Assembly (NCBI GenBank): GCA_020216745.1
Contig: JAIWNQ010000007.1
Location: 1-10,000, forward strand
Direction: 5' to 3'
Source: Candidatus Hydrogenedens sp.
GTDB taxonomy: Bacteria; Hydrogenedentota; Hydrogenedentia; Hydrogenedentales; Hydrogenedentaceae
DNA: 10,000 nt
Shown: one piece after another, positions 1-7,111 of the stretch
How positions within the stretch are numbered: position 1 is the stretch's first letter
Layout: each line of letters starts with the position of its first letter
The notes under the pieces: generated by a model
Seen by the model: only the letters and a program-made list of their open reading frames with translations
Told to the model about the DNA's origin: nothing
Databases searched by the model: none
Position numbers and translations under genes: made by a program

Positions 1-1212
1 ATACCGTCGCACATCATCCCGATATTTTCCATTCCATTCAGCCCAACGTAAACCACCGAAAGAACCAACCTGATATGCTCCACTTGCATCCCATGCCTCC
101 GCAATAAGTTTCACATGACGCAAGACTGGGTCCTCAGCGATTCTCTCAATTAACGGAGCATCTGATAGAAGATCGCCTTTCTCATCCCTACCCAATATAG
201 AAGCAAGGTCAAAACGAAAACCATCTATATGCATCACCGCAACCCAATAACGTAAACAATCCAAAATAAAATCCCTCACAATAGGATGGTCACAATTTAA
301 TGTGTTACCACAGCCTGAATAATTTAGATACCTACCATCTTTATCTAACAAATAATAAATACTGTTGTCAATTCCCCTAAAACAAAGCGTTGGACCCAAT
401 TCATTCCCTTCCGAAGTATGATTAAATACAACATCAAGAATAATTTCAATTCCTGCACGATGTAATGCCTCTACCATTCGCCTAAACTCAGAAAGATGCT
501 CAAACCGTTGAGCTGTCACCGCATAACAATGAGTAGGCGCAAAAAAACCTATATTACTATACCCCCAATAATTAATTAACTCATCACCCGTGATTAAACT
601 ACACCTGCCAATTCGACGTTCCCCAAATTCCTGAACTGGCAAAAGTTCAACAGCATTAACACCAAGGTCCTTCAAATAAGGAATCTTTTCAATTAATCCC
701 CGATATGTACCCGGATACTCTACCCCAGAAGATGAATGAACTGTAAAACCACGTACATGCGTCTCATAAATAACCAAATTTTCCATAGGTATATGAGAAG
801 GTCGTTCTGGCTCCCAATCCATCTCTTCCTCAACGACAACACTCTTCATATTCCCTTTATCTACATCACCAATAAAGGCTTTACCATACGGGTCAATCAA
901 ATAAATAGCAGGATTAAAACGATGCCCCGACACTGGGTCGTACGGACCATCCATACGGTACATATAATAACTGCCCACAGGGACACCACGAACAAAAATA
1001 GACCAGACATCCCCAACACGATGTCTTTTCGGGTCATATTCAAACTCCCATGCTGGCACCGTATCATCAACATTCTCAAAAAGAGCAAGCCATACCCGTT
1101 TCGCATGACGGGAAAAAATAGTAAAACGAACACCATCATTAGAAACAATAGCCCCAAAAGGATATGGCCGACCTGGCGTTATAATATATTCAGAAGGATT
1201 AACTTTACGCAT
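1..1212 (-). CDS. glgX: Glycogen debranching enzyme GlgX/isoamylase type, partial (N-terminal 404 residues)
   Basis: Cytoplasmic GH13 enzyme that hydrolyses alpha-1,6 branches of glycogen or phosphorylase-limit dextrins. The frame is open for 404 codons and runs off the left edge; GlgX proteins are roughly 650-710 aa, so about 60% is present. Residues ~10-110 look like an N-terminal CBM48 domain, including RMDGPYDP and LIDPYGKAF. The GH13 barrel follows: VIYETHVRGFT at ~147-157, YWGYSNIGFFAP at ~215-226, conserved region I DVVFNH (D260, H265), region II GFRFDLA with nucleophile D335, and region III EAWD with acid/base E372. Region IV lies outside the window. I chose the ATG at 1212 because AGAGG sits 6 nt upstream; an in-frame ATG two codons earlier (1218) would directly abut that AGAGG. 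A good promoter lies at 1418-1446, so it is probably transcribed separately from the gene before it. TreX/isoamylase activity is the main alternative. Confidence 0.93.
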   Translation of the reverse strand, partial: MRKVNPSEYIITPGRPYPFGAIVSNDGVRFTIFSRHAKRVWLALFENVDDTVPAWEFEYDPKRHRVGDVWSIFVRGVPVGSYYMYRMDGPYDPVSGHRFNPAIYLIDPYGKAFIGDVDKGNMKSVVVEEEMDWEPERPSHIPMENLVIYETHVRGFTVHSSSGVEYPGTYRGLIEKIPYLKDLGVNAVELLPVQEFGERRIGRCSLITGDELINYWGYSNIGFFAPTHCYAVTAQRFEHLSEFRRMVEALHRAGIEIILDVVFNHTSEGNELGPTLCFRGIDNSIYYLLDKDGRYLNYSGCGNTLNCDHPIVRDFILDCLRYWVAVMHIDGFRFDLASILGRDEKGDLLSDAPLIERIAEDPVLRHVKLIAEAWDASGAYQVGSFGGLRWAEWNGKYRDDVRRY

Positions 1213-1541
1213 AAACATCCTCTAATTACTACTTTTCCTTACTTATCACAAATAATCATTCGGTCATTTATTTAACACATTCATCTATCCCTATTTCATT
1301 ATCTATAAATATACAAACAAAAGATAACAGAGACTTCCTTCCTTAAAGCCACTAACACTTATATCATCCACTTATTACATATCTAAAAACAAGATTAATA
1401 CATTTAAATTAACTTATAGTATAAAGGTTGAGAGAAAACAAATCAATTATAATTAAACATTACTAATCTACCCAAGATAGGCAACCAATGCACATTAAAT
1501 CTTATAAAATTTAGGGTAATTTAGGTTATGTAGTGGGTACT
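1213..1541. other. AT-rich intergenic region and glgX leader
   Basis: This 329-bp gap between the ceramidase-family gene and glgX is very AT-rich and has stop codons in all frames. It holds one strong promoter candidate (1418-1446, minus strand), which implies a leader of about 200 nt before glgX. The leader contains only tiny ORFs (for example a 6-codon one) and one weak GC-containing stem near 1331-1350. Near the end of the upstream gene there are two copies of AATTTAGG spaced 10 bp apart (1508-1515 and 1518-1525). I see no convincing rho-independent terminator, riboswitch or RNA gene here. Confidence 0.6.
1418..1446 (-). promoter_or_regulatory. Sigma70-type promoter for glgX
   Basis: Read on the minus strand: -35 TTGATT (1441-1446), a 17-bp spacer, and -10 TATACT (1418-1423). 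This matches 4 of 6 and 5 of 6 consensus positions at the optimal spacing. The predicted start of transcription is near 1411, giving a 5' leader of about 200 nt before the glgX ATG. It is the best promoter match I found in the window, though the AT-rich context raises the chance-match rate. Confidence 0.55.
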
Positions 1542-2909
1542 TTATGAGAGTACTTGTTGGATAGTTTCCTTTAGTTTAGCTTCAGTGGATGGTGGACAGC
1601 CTGCGGATGAAGGTTCGTAACCACCTTGTTTAAATGACTCTTCTGTACAGATATAAGATGGACCGCAGTCGCCGTAGGCTCCGACAAGGACGGTTCGGTC
1701 TGGCACACATCTTTGTGCAAAGAGTTGATACTCTATCATCGGTTCACCTGGCAAATGAAGTATCGATACACTACCAATATGTAATGCACTAATCGGAATA
1801 GGGATAGTATCCGCACGTTTCTGCCATGCAATTTCCATCGCAGACCCAATACGATAGTTGGGTTCTTTTGTTGTATCATTTAAGTTCTTCTCTAAACTTT
1901 CCTGTGAATAATCGCCGTCTGTTCTATGTCCAAATATTAGAGGAATAGTTTTTAATTTAATGTTAGTAATACTTTCTTTTTGCAAAGATTGGACAGAGTT
2001 CTGCATTGCAGTGAGCATTCGTTGGTATAATTGCTCCCGTGCTTCTGGTGTTCCATTATTATATTTACCTGCTGCAATATCACCGGCACAACCTGTGAAA
2101 TATATATGAGGTACACCTTCATCCGTTTCCATTTGTTCTCGAGCCATCCCAGGGAAGTCGTAGCTTGCACGTGTATCGCCATAGAAACTTTGTGGATGGG
2201 TTGCGTAAAAGTGTAATCGTGCAAGTGGTTTCCCCTTTTTTGATGTGAAACTTAATGTCCGTAGGTATGGGTCTATTAACCCTTCTGGGGCTTCAATCAA
2301 CACTGGGTCTTTACATGAGCTGAATCGTGTAAGGCATTTGCCATCTGGCTGAAGTATTCGTCGACTGGACGCAACCTTCTCTACCTTTGCAGAGCCTACT
2401 TCAATAGCGTTGCAGGGGGTAAGTGATGACACCGCTTTCTTTACTGCCTTAACTATATTTTGGAATATTGGCTCAAAGGCTTCTTTCGCAGGGAAAGGCG
2501 GTGGATTTTCTATTTTGGCAAGAACTTCGTAGATATTATCATTACACATCGGTGCAGTATGTTGATGAACGGTGTTTACAAATACAGCGTTTGGGTCTGT
2601 TTTCACTGCTTTTGCAATCATCTCGCGAAGTTTATAATAAGAGTTATTAATAATCTCACACCAGTCGATAACACATAGGACATATCGTTTATGATTTTCT
2701 TCAATAATAATTCCCTTTGCAAGTAACGGATGCTCAATTTTATCTAATGGTTTATAACTTGGATACCATGGAGTACCTAATGGCGGAGTTGCGTCTGTTT
2801 TAAATGTGGCTACGCGGAGATGAACATCAGCAGAGCCTCGACGCATAATACTCCATGAAACTAAGGATAACGATGTTACGCTCTTTTTTAAGAAAGATCT
2901 TCGATTCAT
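1542..2909 (-). CDS. Tat-exported neutral/alkaline ceramidase-family protein (likely metal-dependent hydrolase)
   Basis: A 455-aa protein. The N-terminus MNRRSFLKKS followed by a modest hydrophobic stretch to ~residue 21 is a twin-arginine (Tat) signal, so export of a folded, probably metal-loaded protein is expected. The body resembles the neutral/alkaline non-lysosomal ceramidase N-terminal family: TDATPPLG (~38-45), VHQHTAP (H115, H117), ATHPQSFYGD (H238), FTGCAGD (271-277), LHLPGEP (E389) and GGYEP (Y431). By motif, H115 or H117, H238, E389 and Y431 would match the four zinc ligands of Pseudomonas ceramidase. The nucleophilic serine of the NSGD motif aligns with alanine here (CAGD, A275). 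Ceramide as the substrate is therefore doubtful, and an undefined amide or ester hydrolase is safer. It lacks the C-terminal immunoglobulin-like domain of classic ceramidases. The start is supported by AGGAG 6 nt upstream (2916-2920). Confidence 0.8.
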   Translation of the reverse strand: MNRRSFLKKSVTSLSLVSWSIMRRGSADVHLRVATFKTDATPPLGTPWYPSYKPLDKIEHPLLAKGIIIEENHKRYVLCVIDWCEIINNSYYKLREMIAKAVKTDPNAVFVNTVHQHTAPMCNDNIYEVLAKIENPPPFPAKEAFEPIFQNIVKAVKKAVSSLTPCNAIEVGSAKVEKVASSRRILQPDGKCLTRFSSCKDPVLIEAPEGLIDPYLRTLSFTSKKGKPLARLHFYATHPQSFYGDTRASYDFPGMAREQMETDEGVPHIYFTGCAGDIAAGKYNNGTPEAREQLYQRMLTAMQNSVQSLQKESITNIKLKTIPLIFGHRTDGDYSQESLEKNLNDTTKEPNYRIGSAMEIAWQKRADTIPIPISALHIGSVSILHLPGEPMIEYQLFAQRCVPDRTVLVGAYGDCGPSYICTEESFKQGGYEPSSAGCPPSTEAKLKETIQQVLS

Positions 2910-3016
2910 AATATACTCCTACTGTAAAATTTGTAATTTTTATTAAAATCTATTTTCCTTTATTTCATAACTTATTTTCGAGGTTTAGTATATCTTTATT
3001 AACTATTGCATTTAAA

Positions 3017-3025
3017 AGTATAGCA
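3017..3025 (-). promoter_or_regulatory. Candidate extended -10 promoter for the ceramidase-family gene
   Basis: The minus strand reads TGC-TATACT, an extended -10 element (TGn plus TATAAT with one mismatch). No good -35 hexamer sits 16-18 bp upstream, which is typical of extended -10 promoters. Transcription would begin near 3010, about 100 nt before the ATG at 2909. The 183-bp gap (2910-3092) in which it lies is otherwise AT-rich with no coding potential. Confidence 0.35.
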
Positions 3026-3092
3026 AAAAATAAAACAGAATTTTTTCTCGTTATGATTTCATATTTGGGAATAAGAAATGTGGTATCGATTT

Positions 3093-5708
3093 TTAGTAGT
3101 TATTGATGAATTGTCTTATTTCAGAAATGCTAATAGGTATAATTTTGTTGGGCAGAGTATCGAGATATGTGTTTATACGAAATGTTTGAATGGAAATGTT
3201 GGGATTTGTTTCTTTTACGTATGTCTTAATCTGGCTTGGTTTTATAAATTTTCCTTTTATAATTGGAGTTAGCCACTGGATAAGATATATTTTCATCTCG
3301 GGGTCATAATGAAACGGTACTATAAAATTCGGCAAATGTAATTTGTTTACTTCCTCATTTAACAGTTGTAGTAATGAAGATTGTATATAAGTTATAAGTT
3401 TATGGTAGAGAGCATCTTCTATAGGTTCAGAAGATTGTATTAAAAGTGCATAATGAATGGCTTTAGCCCGTTCCATAACAGAAGATAACGTTAAAGGGAT
3501 TGTTTGAATATTATGAACCAGAATACCCTTTGGGAGTTGCTGGGTAATCCGTTCTTTAATTTCAGGGATAGGAAGCTCGGTATAGAGCCATGTTTCGAGA
3601 TATTCTTTTATAACGGTTTCACCGACAGGGGCAGGTAGTGCCAAACTAATTCGTGCATGGGCATGATACCCAGATGAGTAAAGAACAGGAAGCTGAGCAC
3701 GACGGAGGATGCGAATCCATGTGTTTTGGAATTCGAGATGACTGAGAAAACGAGCGGAGCCAATTTTAGACACGTTGAGAAGAATTCGTTGGACAGGTTT
3801 TTTATTCAAATAATCTACATTGGTTGGTAAAAGGTTTGTCTTTTCTGTTTTGGTAGTATCTGTTCGTTCTTTGTTTTGCCAATGGATACATCGCAACTCT
3901 TTCCACTTTTGAATACCACAAAGGTTGCATTGAGTTCCTCTACAATCATACGTGAGATTACCCCGTTGGGCATTTAGCCATTCTTTGTAAAGCCATTTTT
4001 TTTCAATTCCAGGGTCAATAAAGTCCCATGGAAATGTCTCTGTTTCTTCACGGTGGCGTAGAAATTCTTCTGCAGTGAGATTGTGTTCTTCTAACGCCTT
4101 GTACCAATATTCAATGTTAACATTATCGGATGATGTTTCTAACTTTGCTCCTAATCTCCATGCGGAAAGAATTACATTACTCGTTCTGCGGTCACCACGA
4201 CTTATCAGTCCTTCTATAAAAGAAGATTCTGGCACATGAAAATTAATTTTTATTGCTTTATATTTTTTTAATTCTTTTAATATTCTCTTTTGTTTTTCTT
4301 TAATGTCATTTAATGAAATTTGTGGAGCCCATTGGAAGGGTGTCCAAGGTTTGGGGACAAAGGTTGAAATACCGAGGTGAATATGTGCAGAGGAGCGTAT
4401 CTTCCTTGCTTCATGGAGGCATCGAACAGTTAAGTTAATTAATGCCTCAATGTCTTTATCTGTTTCTGTAGGCAACCCTATCATGAAATAAAGTTTTACA
4501 TGTGTCCAACCTTTTTTGAAAGCGATGCGGATAATTTCCATTAAGTCTTCATCTGTTACGGATTTATTGATTACATTTCTGAGTCGTTCTGAACCGGCTT
4601 CTGGAGCGAAAGTCAGACCGCTACGTCGTATTGGAGAAACGGCATCGGCTAAGAGAACGGAAAAGGAGTCCAAACGCAGTGAAGGTAAGGCTACACTGGT
4701 TATTGTAGGGTTTGTCAATATTAACGTGTCATTTAGCAATTGCTCTATTTGAGAATGGTCGCATGTAGATAGGGATACTAAACTGACAGTTTCTAATCCA
4801 GTAGTGGGAAGTAATGATGACACTATTGTTTGGACTTGTTCAGAAGAACGTTCGCGAACAGGTCGTGATATACAGCCAGCAAGGCAAAATCGACAACCAT
4901 GAGTACAACCTCGCATGACTTCGATAGAAAGACCTTCATGAATTAAGGAGGTATATGGAACAATATATTTTGTGATGTAATTCTCATCGGTGAGTTGTGA
5001 TGTCACAGCACGGTGAATTTTTTTTGATAGATTTGGAATTACACTACCATTTGGAGTTTCACTACATTGGTAAAAAGAAGGCACATAAACTCCATTTAAT
5101 TGGGATAACCGTTCTAACTTTTCTAATCTCGTAGCAGATTTGGATTGTAATAATATGTCTGCTATGTGTAAGATAATCTCCTCTCCATCACCTATTACAA
5201 AGAAATCGATAAATGGTGCCATCGGTTCTGGATTAAAACAGCAAGGACCACCAGCACATATCAATGGGTCTTTTTCTGTCCGTTCTTTGGAGAGTATAGG
5301 TATATGGGATAGGTTCAGAATATTTAATACCGTCGTAAAAGTTAACTCAGATTGTAGGGTAAAGCCTATTAAATCCACAATATTCACAGAGTCTTTAGAC
5401 TCCCAAAGGAAGAGGGGAATATTTTTTTGTCGGAGAAGTCTCTCCAAATCGGGAGCTGGAGCATATACACGCTCAGCCCAGATATGCGATTTTTGATTTA
5501 ACAATGCATATAAGATATGTAGACCTAAATTACCTAATCCAAGTTCGTAAAGATCTGGAAAAACAAGGGCTATTCGGAGCTGTATGTTTTCAATATTCTT
5601 GTGGATAGCATTCCACTCTGTCCCTAAATATCGCGAAGGACGTTCTACTTGAGGAAGAATCTCATTCCAAAATACTTTTCGGTTTTCTGAACTATTTTTA
5701 TGATTCAT
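3093..5708 (-). CDS. Fused B12-binding-type radical SAM protein (TIGR03960-like) with C-terminal DUF2344 (TIGR03936-like) domain
   Basis: An 871-aa cytoplasmic protein of unknown reaction. Residues ~44-195 resemble the B12-binding-type Rossmann domain of this family (PDLYELGLGNLG at 51-62), but without the DxHxxG motif of base-off cobalamin binders. The radical SAM core holds MRGCTHGCRFC, the CX3CX2C cluster ligands C268, C272 and C275, then FAPEAGSERLR (367-377) and LYFMIGLPTETD (406-417). A second cysteine group, C589-X4-C594-X2-C597 with C607 nearby, follows. After a polar linker (~610-638) comes a DUF2344 domain, with ARFLSHLEFQNTWIRILRRA (652-671) and YSSGYHAHARISLALPAPVG (677-696). In many Firmicutes these two modules are separate adjacent genes next to rng and rplU-rpmA (recalled knowledge), which suggests a role in RNA or ribosome modification. 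Here they are one chain and those neighbours are absent. Its ATG overlaps the upstream stop by one base (TAATG), with only a weak SD. Confidence 0.88.
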   Translation of the reverse strand: MNHKNSSENRKVFWNEILPQVERPSRYLGTEWNAIHKNIENIQLRIALVFPDLYELGLGNLGLHILYALLNQKSHIWAERVYAPAPDLERLLRQKNIPLFLWESKDSVNIVDLIGFTLQSELTFTTVLNILNLSHIPILSKERTEKDPLICAGGPCCFNPEPMAPFIDFFVIGDGEEIILHIADILLQSKSATRLEKLERLSQLNGVYVPSFYQCSETPNGSVIPNLSKKIHRAVTSQLTDENYITKYIVPYTSLIHEGLSIEVMRGCTHGCRFCLAGCISRPVRERSSEQVQTIVSSLLPTTGLETVSLVSLSTCDHSQIEQLLNDTLILTNPTITSVALPSLRLDSFSVLLADAVSPIRRSGLTFAPEAGSERLRNVINKSVTDEDLMEIIRIAFKKGWTHVKLYFMIGLPTETDKDIEALINLTVRCLHEARKIRSSAHIHLGISTFVPKPWTPFQWAPQISLNDIKEKQKRILKELKKYKAIKINFHVPESSFIEGLISRGDRRTSNVILSAWRLGAKLETSSDNVNIEYWYKALEEHNLTAEEFLRHREETETFPWDFIDPGIEKKWLYKEWLNAQRGNLTYDCRGTQCNLCGIQKWKELRCIHWQNKERTDTTKTEKTNLLPTNVDYLNKKPVQRILLNVSKIGSARFLSHLEFQNTWIRILRRAQLPVLYSSGYHAHARISLALPAPVGETVIKEYLETWLYTELPIPEIKERITQQLPKGILVHNIQTIPLTLSSVMERAKAIHYALLIQSSEPIEDALYHKLITYIQSSLLQLLNEEVNKLHLPNFIVPFHYDPEMKIYLIQWLTPIIKGKFIKPSQIKTYVKETNPNISIQTFRINTYLDTLPNKIIPISISEIRQFINNY

Positions 5709-6982
5709 TATTTCTGATTTCTTGGAAAACTATTTAATAAAGGTATAACCTGCTGATTCGGTTTTGACCATATAATTCTACCGACAAGGACACACCCCTG
5801 AGCACCCCGCTGGCGTGCATTTTTAAACATACCCTCACCAACAGTAACCCATGTTTCCTCTGGAGATACCGCAGAAACACCGAAATTCCCCATCGTAGCC
5901 CCTCGTTCTGGAAACACAACTTTTTCGGTGCTTCTGACAACACACAAAGCATCAGGGTCAGCATTGACACGGGCTATGAATAACGGGGCACGATGTCGAA
6001 TAATATGGTCGTTGTTCGCACCTTTTCGGGTATAAACCAAGAATAAGCCGTCACTATGAACTGCCCAGTGTTGTTGGGTATTGTAACTACCCAATTCAGT
6101 TCCATCATCAAACAGCCACGGTTTAATCGGCTTGTAATGTAAGCCATCTTCACTCCATGTTACATACCCTTTTTCATCATTACGTAATGTCAGATAGTAT
6201 TTGTTCTTGTATTTAGCAAGAGATGGTTCACACATCCCACGAGGTATATTATGAGTAATAATATCACCATGTTCAATAAACTCTAATTTTTGACCATCAA
6301 ACTTAAAATGAGTCACAGTTGCGGAATAATTCTCATTATTATCATCTTGAGTCTTGGCAAAGTATATAGGTAACAATATGGTGCCATCCTCATTAATAAG
6401 CCATTGTGTACAGCCAGGCATGATTGAGAAAGTATTTGTAAGTTCTCCACCTACCTGCAATGTAAGCCAATTTGTCCATCGGTTTCCAATTGGGTCATAA
6501 ATGGCATAGGCACCTTCTACACGACGTGCACGGTCACGGACTTGATGTCCTTTTGAGTCATAACGGACACGAATACCAATAGCAAGATATTTTTTTGTTG
6601 GAGCATGCCAACCTGGAGTAACATCACAAACACTCGCAATGAGTCCATCATCTTCCTTTATCCAGTCTAATTCTGGAACGGGTTGAGGCGAAGTCCATGT
6701 TTTACCACCATCTACAGTTTGAGACGTATACATACCTGAATAATAATCGGACACTATCAGATGTTTCTGGAGTGTCATTAGTATAAGGGGATAACCATTA
6801 TTTGTAATTATAGGAATTGTTGCTAAGCGTGGATGAAACCAGCAGAAATCATCTCCATCATAATTAAAGGCACATTGAGTTTCGATTTTGAAGCTAAGGT
6901 CTGTATCCTCCGCAAAAGGTTTTGGCATTACTAAGAAATAAAGAACTAAAAAACTAATAAGTAATATCATCTTTTGTCTCAT
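5708..6982 (-). CDS. Secreted sialidase-superfamily (BNR/Asp-box) beta-propeller protein
   Basis: A 424-aa protein starting with a Sec-type signal peptide: MRQK, a hydrophobic core at ~5-19, and probable cleavage after PKPFA (residue 24). There is no lipobox, so it is predicted to be periplasmic or secreted. A clear Asp-box, SQTVDGGKTW (87-96), and a degenerate one (SEDG, 277-280) mark a sialidase-like six-bladed propeller. FHPRLATIP (49-57) may be the RIP-like first strand with R52. CEPSLAKY (E252) and YYLTLRND (R267) resemble the Glu/Arg-containing strand of GH33 enzymes. The full arginine triad and Tyr/Glu pair cannot be confirmed by eye, so sialidase activity is not proven; another glycosidase or a non-catalytic propeller is possible. 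The start is supported by AAGGA 7 nt upstream (6990-6994). Its stop codon overlaps the start of the radical SAM gene, so the two are co-transcribed and probably translationally coupled. Confidence 0.78.
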   Translation of the reverse strand: MRQKMILLISFLVLYFLVMPKPFAEDTDLSFKIETQCAFNYDGDDFCWFHPRLATIPIITNNGYPLILMTLQKHLIVSDYYSGMYTSQTVDGGKTWTSPQPVPELDWIKEDDGLIASVCDVTPGWHAPTKKYLAIGIRVRYDSKGHQVRDRARRVEGAYAIYDPIGNRWTNWLTLQVGGELTNTFSIMPGCTQWLINEDGTILLPIYFAKTQDDNNENYSATVTHFKFDGQKLEFIEHGDIITHNIPRGMCEPSLAKYKNKYYLTLRNDEKGYVTWSEDGLHYKPIKPWLFDDGTELGSYNTQQHWAVHSDGLFLVYTRKGANNDHIIRHRAPLFIARVNADPDALCVVRSTEKVVFPERGATMGNFGVSAVSPEETWVTVGEGMFKNARQRGAQGCVLVGRIIWSKPNQQVIPLLNSFPRNQK

Positions 6983-7013
6983 AGGTTATTCCTTTTTATA
7001 ATTTTTGTCTTTC

Positions 7014-7019
7014 ATTATA
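7014..7019 (-). promoter_or_regulatory. Candidate -10 element for the sialidase-like/radical SAM pair
   Basis: A perfect TATAAT lies on the minus strand 32 bp upstream of the sialidase-like ATG, predicting transcription from near 7007 and a short leader with an AAGGA ribosome binding site. No good -35 is visible at 16-18 bp; TTGCAA is present but only 12 bp away. The -35 zone borders the 9-bp repeat at 7041-7067, so an activator-dependent promoter is conceivable. Confidence 0.35.
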
Positions 7020-7040
7020 CTGAAAAATGGATTGCAATTT

Positions 7041-7067
7041 GGACACGTCGAGCAGGTCAGACGAGTC
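7041..7067. repeat. Degenerate 9-bp tandem repeat, three units
   Basis: Three consecutive 9-bp units read GGACACGTC, GAGCAGGTC and AGACGAGTC, and GGA begins a fourth (7068-7070). The shared pattern is RRRCRNGTC; units 1 and 3 contain the interrupted palindrome GACNNGTC. The tract is clearly GC-richer than its flanks and lies in the non-coding gap between the reductase and sialidase-like genes, just upstream of the candidate -10 element. I cannot fold it into a terminator hairpin and it has no following T-run. Confidence 0.55.
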
Positions 7068-7111
7068 GGATAGAATTACTTCCTAAAAATTACATAACCT
7101 GTATATTATAG

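Noticed and set aside
897..1157. An 86-codon minus-strand frame inside glgX
   Set aside because: It is an out-of-frame shadow within the glgX reading frame; the hydrophobic look comes from frame-shifted AT-rich codons.
736..1275. A 179-codon open frame on the plus strand opposite the glgX start
   Set aside because: It is antisense to a clear GH13 coding frame; its composition (rich in Ile, Thr, Asn, Arg) is that of a complementary-strand shadow and it shows no motif or convincing ribosome binding site.
1523..1532. Shared 10-mer AGGTTATGTA here and on the minus strand at 7091-7100
   Set aside because: A single 10-base match in 10 kb of AT-rich DNA is weak, and the flanks do not extend the similarity.
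1537..1553. Inverted repeat GTACT/AGTAC across the stop codon of the ceramidase-family gene
   Set aside because: It has a 5-bp stem and no T-run after it; likely chance.
3017..3095. Possible terminator after the radical SAM gene (AGAA/TTCT stem with T-rich tail)
   Set aside because: The stem is 4 bp and almost all A-T; runs of T are expected by chance in this composition.
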